From Octadecabacter sp. (GTDB taxonomy: Bacteria > Pseudomonadota > Alphaproteobacteria > Rhodobacterales > Rhodobacteraceae), in contig JAPKAD010000003.1 of NCBI GenBank assembly GCA_028825445.1, positions 1 through 64,000 of the forward strand: a stretch of DNA of 64,000 nucleotides. The letters run 5' to 3'. Below are positions 57,520 to 64,000 of this stretch, piece by piece. The notes below the pieces were generated by a model. The model saw only the letters and a list, made by a program, of their open reading frames with translations. It was not told the DNA's origin and searched no databases. Every line of letters begins with the position of its first letter. The first letter of the stretch is position 1. The position numbers were made by a program, and so were the translations under genes.

Positions 57520-58455
57520 ATGAACTGGATTTCCAACTACGTCCGCCCGCGCATCAATTCCATCTTCTCGCGCCGCGAAGTGCCCGAGAACCTCTGGTCC
57601 AAATGCGATGAATGCGGCACTATGCTGTTCCATCGTGAATTGTCAGACAACCTAAATGTCTGCACATCTTGCGATCATCACATGGCAATTACACCGCGCG
57701 ACCGCTTTAGCGCATTATTTGACGGAGGGATTTTTACTGAAGTCAGTGTGCCCTCGCCAACCGCCGATCCCCTACATTTTCGCGATCAGAAAAAATATCC
57801 TGACCGCATGAAAGCCGCTCAACGTAAGACCGGCGAAAAAGAAGCAATGCTTGTGGCGATGGGCGAAATCGGGCGAACACCGATTGTTGCCGCCGCGCAA
57901 GATTTCAGCTTCATGGGCGGGTCCATGGGCATGTATGTTGGCAACGCGATCATCGCAGCCGCCCAGCGCGCCGTAGATTCCAAACGCCCCCTAATCTTGT
58001 TCTCCGCTGCGGGCGGAGCGCGCATGCAAGAAGGTATTCTCAGCTTAATGCAGATGCCACGCACAACTGTCGCAGTCGAAATGCTTAAAGAAGCAAACCT
58101 GCCATACATCGTAGTATTGACCCACCCGACCACAGGCGGTGTGACAGCTAGCTATGCGATGCTTGGCGATGTGCATATCGCTGAACCCGCTGCGTTGATT
58201 TGCTTTGCTGGGCCAAGGGTCATCGAACAAACAATCCGCGAGAAATTGCCCGAAGGCTTCCAGCGGTCCGAATACTTGCTGGATCATGGAATGTTGGATC
58301 GCGTGACACCGCGAGGCAAGATGCGTGACGAATTAATCACGATTACCCGCATGCTTTTAGGCCTTGATCCCGCCGTTGCAGGCGAACTGCCAGCGCCTGA
58401 CACCACCTCAAATATAAATGACCAGACTGAGGTCGCCGGCATTAAACCCGAATGA
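57520..58455 (+). CDS. accD: Acetyl-CoA carboxylase carboxyltransferase subunit beta
   Basis: A 311-residue AccD. The N-terminal zinc ribbon uses Cys29, Cys32, Cys48 and Cys51 ([11 protein letters not shown] and VCTSCDHHM). The carboxyltransferase core has [31 protein letters not shown] and [18 protein letters not shown]. With AccA it moves the carboxyl group from biotin to acetyl-CoA. The start [12 protein letters not shown] matches the family, giving 57520 rather than the ORF track start. It overlaps the following membrane-protein gene by ATGA and heads the accD-folC unit. Confidence 0.97.
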   Translation: MNWISNYVRPRINSIFSRREVPENLWSKCDECGTMLFHRELSDNLNVCTSCDHHMAITPRDRFSALFDGGIFTEVSVPSPTADPLHFRDQKKYPDRMKAAQRKTGEKEAMLVAMGEIGRTPIVAAAQDFSFMGGSMGMYVGNAIIAAAQRAVDSKRPLILFSAAGGARMQEGILSLMQMPRTTVAVEMLKEANLPYIVVLTHPTTGGVTASYAMLGDVHIAEPAALICFAGPRVIEQTIREKLPEGFQRSEYLLDHGMLDRVTPRGKMRDELITITRMLLGLDPAVAGELPAPDTTSNINDQTEVAGIKPE

Positions 58456-58844
58456 TCATACTGCCTGCCCTCATCGGGGCTGCGTTGGCCAAGGCAACGG
58501 TATTTCTTCTGTCACGAGCTGGTGTGCTCCGGTCGGGGATCGTAGCGTTAGTGTTGGTTGCCCTCGCTGGTTTTTGGCCTTTGTTTGCGGTTGCCACCCA
58601 AGATGACAATCAAATTGTGTTACACATTACACTTTTCTTCTGCTTTGCTACTGCGGCCGTGTTGTCGAACAGAGTAGGCATCCAAGGACTCGCATTTGCA
58701 TTGATGGCACACGGTCTACTTGACGTAGCCCTATTTATGACCTTGCATCCTGGCCCGCTTTGGTGGCCTGTATTTAGCGCAGGGTATGGCATCGCATTTG
58801 GCAGCTTGCTCTTCGTATCACTCCGGACTGGGGGCACCACATGA
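58452..58844 (+). CDS. Small membrane protein between accD and folC
   Basis: A 130-residue protein with four predicted membrane helices (about residues 2-20, 28-48, 55-75 and 105-124), and no known motif. It contains [20 protein letters not shown] and [23 protein letters not shown]; the HGxxD and HPGPxWWPVF residues may be functional. It overlaps accD and folC by ATGA at both ends, so production is tied to both. I do not recognise a named family. Confidence 0.8.
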   Translation: MIILPALIGAALAKATVFLLSRAGVLRSGIVALVLVALAGFWPLFAVATQDDNQIVLHITLFFCFATAAVLSNRVGIQGLAFALMAHGLLDVALFMTLHPGPLWWPVFSAGYGIAFGSLLFVSLRTGGTT

Positions 58845-60109
58845 CCCACAATTCTGATATAATTCTTGCGCGCATGATGGCACTACACCCAAAGATTATC
58901 GACCTAACGCTGGACCGGATGTGGCGACTGCTAAATGAGCTCGGCAATCCGGAACGCCGCTTGCCGCCCGTAATCCACATCGCCGGCACCAATGGCAAAG
59001 GATCGACACAGGCAATGATACGTGCAGGAATTGAAGCGCAGGGAAAGCGCGTGCATGCCTACACATCCCCGCACCTCGCACGATTCCAAGAGCGTATTCG
59101 GCTGGCAGGTAATTTAATATCCGAAGACGCGCTGACCGAAGTGCTTGATCGCTGTTACACCGCCAACGATGGTAAAAATATAACCTACTTCGAAATCACC
59201 ACTTGTGCGGCACTGCTTGCTTTTGCCGAAACGCCTGCTGATTATACCCTCCTTGAAGTTGGCCTAGGCGGGAGGTTAGACGCGACCAACGTCATGGATC
59301 CAGCACTTTGCATTATTACACCCGTCGACCTTGACCACCAACAGTTTCTTGGTGACACGTTACCTCTGATTACCGCCGAAAAAGCTGGCATCATCAAACG
59401 TGGCGTGCCGTGCATCGTTGGCCCACAGCACGATGACGCAATGGATGTGATCGAAAAAACCGCAGCCCACCTTGGTGCACCACTTATCGCCTTTGGGCAG
59501 CATTTCCATGTCAGTCGCGAACGTGATCGCCTGATCTATCAAGATGAAACTGGCCTTCTTGACTTACCGTTGCCCGCGCTGCCTGGTCCACATCAAATTC
59601 AGAACGCTGGCGCAGTTTTGGCAGCCCTACGGCATCTAGACGCCGAAGAAATGGCTTGCGAAGCGGCCATGACAAACACCACTTGGCCCGCCCGAATGCA
59701 GCGCCTAACGACTGGATTGCTCGTAGATTACTGTGCGCCTGCCGAAATCTGGCTCGATGGCGGCCACAATCCCGCCGCTGGAAAAGCCATAGCTGCCACG
59801 TTAGACACTTTAATAAAACGCCCAACGCACCTAATTTGTGGCATGCTAAATACCAAAGACGTGCTCGGTTTCATGGAACCCTTAGCAGTGCATGCTCAAA
59901 CTCTGACAGCGGTCGCGATCCCTGATGAAGCCAACACCTTACCCGCACAAACAACAGCGGATGCAGCAACATTAGCTGGCATCACAGCCACCACCGCACC
60001 CGATATTTACGCTGCACTCGATGGGATCATTACATCAGCCCCTAACGCGCGCATCCTAATATGTGGATCACTATATTTTGCGGGCCACGTAATTCGGGAA
60101 AACGGATAA
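58841..60109 (+). CDS. folC: Bifunctional folylpolyglutamate synthase/dihydrofolate synthase
   Basis: A 422-residue Mur-ligase-fold protein. The P-loop is HIAGTNGKGSTQAMI (about residues 46-60), TSPHLARFQERIRLAG is the folate-site block, LLEVGLGGRLDATNV and TPVDLDHQQFLGDTLPLITAEKAGI follow, and LWLDGGHNP-like IWLDGGHNPAAGKA marks the C-terminal domain. It adds glutamate to dihydropteroate and folates. It is the last gene of the accD unit, coupled by ATGA to the membrane-protein gene. Confidence 0.95.
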   Translation: MTHNSDIILARMMALHPKIIDLTLDRMWRLLNELGNPERRLPPVIHIAGTNGKGSTQAMIRAGIEAQGKRVHAYTSPHLARFQERIRLAGNLISEDALTEVLDRCYTANDGKNITYFEITTCAALLAFAETPADYTLLEVGLGGRLDATNVMDPALCIITPVDLDHQQFLGDTLPLITAEKAGIIKRGVPCIVGPQHDDAMDVIEKTAAHLGAPLIAFGQHFHVSRERDRLIYQDETGLLDLPLPALPGPHQIQNAGAVLAALRHLDAEEMACEAAMTNTTWPARMQRLTTGLLVDYCAPAEIWLDGGHNPAAGKAIAATLDTLIKRPTHLICGMLNTKDVLGFMEPLAVHAQTLTAVAIPDEANTLPAQTTADAATLAGITATTAPDIYAALDGIITSAPNARILICGSLYFAGHVIRENG

Positions 60110-61643
60110 AACCTCTAACTACTTTCCTGGTGATATTGGCTCTGACTACACGCTCTGCGGAAATTAATCTCTTGTGATAAGTTAAAACCGCTACCCGTGT
60201 GAAACACGATGTCAGTCCCCGATCCGCTAATGAATCACTCACTATTGACCAATTATTAAATTGCCGTCTTTTTCATGATTAGCGACAAATACAAAATATC
60301 GCTCTGGACGTTGTACCTACGAGGGTTAACCCCACGACAACCTGGGGCCTCGTTTTAGCTCAATTGGCATGCACGAGATGGACAAAGTCAAGTGTGGGAC
60401 CGCAAGTGGATAAGCAGACGATTGTGGCAATCTGAGTTTTAGCTTCAATTTCTGATCTAACATTCAGGATTTATACACTAACAATTTGTGGCACACCAAC
60501 ATCGTGAACAACCGATATACATGCTTTCTGGCCTTCCCCACCTTTCCGTACCGCAAGACCGGATTATGGCGGCGTAGCGCCGATTGGTAGCCTGCCATGC
60601 TCTCCCTCTTCCTCTTCAACAAAAAAATTCACTCTCCAAAACTAAAACGCTACACATGTTTTCTTTTGAAGAATAACTAGTGTTGCACCAATAGGTTGTT
60701 TTCAATTTTATTTGAGTATTACTCTTCCAAATAAGCTACAAAGTTTAACGCTCAAATGTAGAGGACAAAAATGACACGCATAGCTTTAACGTCCATATTA
60801 CGTGCTATTTCCACCGTTTGCGCTCAGAAAAATTCATATTTTTACTAAAAACGTCGTGTTCATTCTTTATCAACAAGAGTTCATAGAACTCCCGTATAGG
60901 CACCCGCGAGCAGCCAAGAACCTATGACCTTTTTAATTTTTTTCCCTTTGTGTGAGCCCGTGTTTGTGGCCATTGCTGGCTTACCCTAGTGTCGCGACAC
61001 TGGTTAACTGGATGTAATTGAATCTTTGTTAACTGAGGTCGAACCTGAAAATGGGTTATTGATCGATGCCTGTCTAACCGAAGACCTACCTCCTCACGTG
61101 AGTGAATATTCATCCAGAGAAACTCATATCAATCAATCCGTACCTTGAAGAAATTCGAATTTATTAGGTGTAAAATAATTTTAAATCTTGTTTAACTTTA
61201 CCAGTATTATCTAATTGATGATTTATAATTTTTACACCTGAGACTCAGGAATCGACCACATTGATCATTGTTTTGCTCTCGGGCAGACATCCACCAGAAA
61301 CGATCGGTTATATCGGAGCCAGCATTCAGGTTTGGACGGCATTGGGCCTATCTACCACGGCGATCACTTTATGATGCTTGAACTGCTAAGCTTCCTTGAC
61401 GAATACGTAACACAGGACTGCTGCTTGATAATCAATAGCAACACTGAATGCTTAAAATCGCAGTAACTTAGATATTATACGCACCCTCGGCGCGATTAGC
61501 CAAGTTGGTAGCAACTTTGTCTTTTTAGTGTGATTAACCAATATGCAACGATTTTGAGCCCAATATGCCCTGACTTGTCAGGCCATATCGTATACGAAAC
61601 GACCAGCACCTTTTTATTGCACAACTAGACACTTAATCTGACA
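60110..61643. other. 1.5 kb tract between folC and zapE without a convincing gene
   Basis: No ORF above 66 codons is present. Coding-like scraps include SLLTEVEPENGLLIDACLTE (about 61024-61083, open to a TGA near 61147) and LIIVLLSGRHPPETIGYIGA (about 61262-61330), both unrecognised and lacking starts. A compound hairpin occurs at 60320-60356. This is the largest gene-free stretch in the window. Confidence 0.4.
60320..60356 (+). terminator. Possible rho-independent terminator or structured RNA element
   Basis: CGAGG (60320-60324) pairs with CCTCG (60348-60352), and CCCCA (60330-60334) pairs with TGGGG (60343-60347) inside it, followed by TTTT. A five-base bulge (GTTAA) is on the left side only. 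It lies about 210 bases after folC on the same strand, further than most terminators. Confidence 0.4.
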
Positions 61644-62717
61644 TTAATCTTTGGCCCAATCTACACCTTGCATTTCACGAAGGCGGCTAGCAGTACGTTC
61701 AAATTCAAACACACCTTCGCCTTCCATATACAACATTTCAGGAACCGCCGCGGCGGACGCAATCAACTGAACGCGTCCCTCATAGAGTGCGTCGATCAAT
61801 GTCACAAACCGCTTTGCCTCGTTGAAATTCGATCTGCCTAGGCGTGGAATATCCTCCAACACCAGCACTCTCACAGCACCTGCTAAAGCTAGATAATCCG
61901 CCGCACCCAAGAACACACCGCATAGATCGCGAAATTTCACTCGGGCGACACCGCTTGCAAACGCTGGAATGACAACATCGCGCCCGTTCACCCAAAGTGT
62001 CAGCGGCGCTGCCTTGCCTTTGGTCAGTTCCTGCCAAATGGCCTCAATTCCCGTCCGTGCATCAACATCATTGGGTGTGAAATAACTGGACGAGCCAGCA
62101 AGAACCGATTGGCGATAATCGACCTCACTCGCTAGTTCATGCACAACCATTCGGTCTTTCAGCAAATTGATGAACGGCAAAAATAACTTACGGTTTAACC
62201 CGTCCTTATAAAGATCATCAGGCACACGGTTTGAGGTGGTCACAACTACGACACCGGCTGCAAGGAGCGCCTCAAACAGCCGCCCGACGATCATAGCATC
62301 GGTTATATCACTGATCTGCATTTCATCGAATGCCAGGAACCGCACACGACCCGCCAGATCCGCCGCTACGGGCGCAATAGCATCCTCGACCCCATCCTTG
62401 CGCGCCTCGGCAATCGCGCCGTGGACCCACTGCATAAATGCATGAAAGTGAATACGTTGTTTTGGCACCTCAACCGTCTCGTACAACAGATCCATTAACA
62501 TAGATTTGCCGCGCCCAACCCCGCCCCACATGTACAACCCCTTTGGGCCAATCACGGGAAGCGCCTTGCGAAACCATCCATTCTTCGAGGCTTTTGGAAC
62601 ACTTAGAACAGCAGCTCTAACACGTTCTAACGACGCCAATGCAGCCTGCTGCACCGGATCATCATGCAACTTTCCCTCATCCACGCGAGCTTGATATTCT
62701 TCTTGAACCGTTTTCAT
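61644..62717 (-). CDS. zapE: ZapE/AFG1-type ATPase
   Basis: A 357-residue AAA-type ATPase. Walker A is LYMWGGVGRGKSML (GGVGRGKS at 65-72), RIHFHAFMQWVH follows, Walker B is VRFLAFDEMQISDITDAMIV, and VVVTTSNRVPDDLYKDGLNR and YFTPND are further family blocks. ZapE of Escherichia coli is a cell-division ATPase that acts on the Z ring; AFG1 homologues have a role in respiratory-complex quality control. It is divergent from the MFS gene and stands alone. Confidence 0.94.
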   Translation of the reverse strand: MKTVQEEYQARVDEGKLHDDPVQQAALASLERVRAAVLSVPKASKNGWFRKALPVIGPKGLYMWGGVGRGKSMLMDLLYETVEVPKQRIHFHAFMQWVHGAIAEARKDGVEDAIAPVAADLAGRVRFLAFDEMQISDITDAMIVGRLFEALLAAGVVVVTTSNRVPDDLYKDGLNRKLFLPFINLLKDRMVVHELASEVDYRQSVLAGSSSYFTPNDVDARTGIEAIWQELTKGKAAPLTLWVNGRDVVIPAFASGVARVKFRDLCGVFLGAADYLALAGAVRVLVLEDIPRLGRSNFNEAKRFVTLIDALYEGRVQLIASAAAVPEMLYMEGEGVFEFERTASRLREMQGVDWAKD

Positions 62718-62884
62718 CCTACCTTGTTACGCAGACTGACCCTGCCCCGCAATCCAGGTCACAGCTTCTTTAATTCAAAAATGCACATTTAAATCATCTG
62801 CTTCCAACCACCGACGCTGGTTGTACTATGCACCATGATTATTTCAGAATTGACGCTAAGCTACATTTTATCTTAAAAAGCGCA

Positions 62885-64000
62885 ATGGTCCGTCAAACAA
62901 ACCTTGTCACACCTGTTCTAATTGCAGGCTGCATAATTATTATGATCAGCTTTGCCGTACGCGCGTCATTTGGCGTGTTCCAAATACCTATCGCCGACGA
63001 GTTTGGCTGGGCACGGGCTGAATTTTCCCTCGCAATTGCGTTTCAAAACCTCGCGTGGGGAATCGGGCAACCAATCTTTGGCGCACTTGCCGAACGCCTA
63101 ACCGACCGCAAGGCAATCTTCCTTGGCGCCATCATATACGCCATCGGTCTCGTGCTGTCATCCCAAGCCATCAGCCCCATCGCACACCAGACTTATGCGT
63201 GGCTTGTTGGCTTCGGAATCGCGGGTACGGGCTTTGGCGTAATCCTTGCGGTGGTAGGTCGCGCCGCATCTGATGAAAATCGTTCCATGTCACTGGCCAT
63301 CGCGACCGCAGCAGGGTCTGCTGGCCAAATTTTTGGCCCGCCTACAGCGGAATTTTTACTGAGTTTCATGACGTGGCAATCTGTGTTTCTAATTTTTGCA
63401 GGCATAGTTCTTACATCATTATTAGCCCTTCCAATGATGCGCAGCCCTGTCACAGCTTCCAGACTGGAACTCGAAGAATCCATTAGCCAAGTTGTCTCTC
63501 GGGCATTTAGAGATCCGACTTACACATTGATCTTTTTGGGCTTTTTTTCATGCGGCTATCAACTGGCATTTATCACCGCTCACTTTCCTGCAATGATCAC
63601 TGAAATGTGTGGCCCGATCCTACCCGGTGGGGCGCTGCACACCCTTGGTATCACCACCACTTCCGCCCTCGGTGCAGTCGCTATTTCCCTGATCGGAATA
63701 ACCAATATCGCAGGCACCTTGCTGGCAGGTTGGGCCGGCAAACGCTATTCTAAGAAATACCTTCTTGCAGGAATTTACACAGCCCGAACTATCGCCGCAG
63801 CTGCATTCATTGCTGTACCAATTACTCCCACCAGCGTGATCACTTTTTCCGTCGTAATGGGGTCTTTGTGGCTCGCGACAGTACCGCTTACGAGTGGGCT
63901 GGTCGCTCATATTTACGGGCTACGCTACATGGGTACACTTTATGGGATTGTGTTTTTCAGCCACCAATTGGGTAGCTTCCTTGGGGTTTGGTTAGGCGGT
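62885..64000 (+). CDS. MFS transporter, 3' end outside window
   Basis: The frame is open for 372 codons from ATG 62885 to the right edge, which is why it is missing from the ORF track. It has about eleven hydrophobic segments, starting MVRQTNLVTPVLIAGCIIIM. The MFS motif after helix 2 is seen as FGALAERLTDRKAIFLGA, and SFGVFQIPIADEFGWARAEF is typical of oxalate/monocarboxylate-type (OFA-like) MFS proteins. The substrate is unknown. It is divergent from zapE with 167 bases between the starts. Confidence 0.9.
   Translation, partial: MVRQTNLVTPVLIAGCIIIMISFAVRASFGVFQIPIADEFGWARAEFSLAIAFQNLAWGIGQPIFGALAERLTDRKAIFLGAIIYAIGLVLSSQAISPIAHQTYAWLVGFGIAGTGFGVILAVVGRAASDENRSMSLAIATAAGSAGQIFGPPTAEFLLSFMTWQSVFLIFAGIVLTSLLALPMMRSPVTASRLELEESISQVVSRAFRDPTYTLIFLGFFSCGYQLAFITAHFPAMITEMCGPILPGGALHTLGITTTSALGAVAISLIGITNIAGTLLAGWAGKRYSKKYLLAGIYTARTIAAAAFIAVPITPTSVITFSVVMGSLWLATVPLTSGLVAHIYGLRYMGTLYGIVFFSHQLGSFLGVWLGG

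Noticed and set aside
60348-60400. CCTCGTTTTAGCTCAATTGGCATG resembling the 5' half of a tRNA
   Set aside because: The D-stem does not close and no T-loop follows; more simply explained by the hairpin and chance.

Overview
The window looks like a chromosomal segment of an alphaproteobacterium of the Rhodobacterales (Roseobacter group). This rests on protein content rather than on any marker gene: aerobic-type cobalt chelatase CobN with CobW and CobO, the CbtB/CbtA cobalt transporter, a DUF1636 protein, a DUF6478 protein, a PhhB/FemAB-like/RidA cluster, and a free-standing MnmD beside an FAD oxidoreductase. Base composition looks moderate (about half GC by eye), and there are long gene-free stretches and several visibly decayed genes. 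That would fit a roseobacter undergoing gene erosion, as described for Octadecabacter-like genomes, but the genus is inference. No rRNA, tRNA or CRISPR array was found.

Layout. 1-1430: 3' end of cobD and a secreted lytic transglycosylase. 2340-5795: smc on the minus strand. 6069-16092: a cobalt/cobalamin region made of a cobalamin riboswitch, cbtB, cbtA, DUF1636 (minus), cobW, a GNAT gene, a 52-codon minus-strand gene, cobN, then after an 0.8 kb gap cobO, a CorA/ZntB-like transporter and two tandem Lin0512-family genes. 16150-23626: mixed metabolism (omega-aminotransferase, TPP enzyme, FMN reductase, a broken glyoxalase-like gene, a MaoC-like dehydratase, FAD oxidoreductase, mnmD, an EamA permease). 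23636-31354: a lytic transglycosylase without a normal start codon, dapA, smpB, a sulfurtransferase coupled to an aromatic/aspartate aminotransferase. 31433-37979: broken SDR gene, amtB-glnK, a class A PBP, mlaC-mlaA. 39368-49743: densely packed, often ATGA-coupled genes (RidA, GDPD, FemAB-like, PhhB, peroxiredoxin, ferredoxin reductase, rsmD, HAD, map, sfsA, CinA-like, GNAT, AhpD-like) ending in a decayed ompA-family gene. 49890-50580: remains of an IS6-family transposase. 50775-62717: fadH, a DUF6478 pair, ilvD, accD-membrane protein-folC, zapE. 62885-64000: an MFS transporter running off the end.

How the genes work together. The most coherent theme is cobalt and B12: the riboswitch should switch off the CbtBA importer when B12 is plentiful, CobN (with CobS and CobT, not in the window) inserts cobalt, CobW is the probable metallochaperone, CobO adenosylates and CobD acts late in the pathway. 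A CorA-type transporter, a cysteine-containing DUF1636 protein and a Lin0512 pair sit in the same neighbourhood and are candidate accessory parts. Other groups are glnK-amtB for ammonium, mlaCA and the PBP/transglycosylases for envelope upkeep, and accD-folC for fatty-acid and folate synthesis.

A second theme is decay. The glyoxalase, SDR, OmpA and IS6 genes carry readable nonsense and frameshift lesions, two genes lack an ATG/GTG/TTG start, and about 8 kb lies in long tracts without convincing genes.
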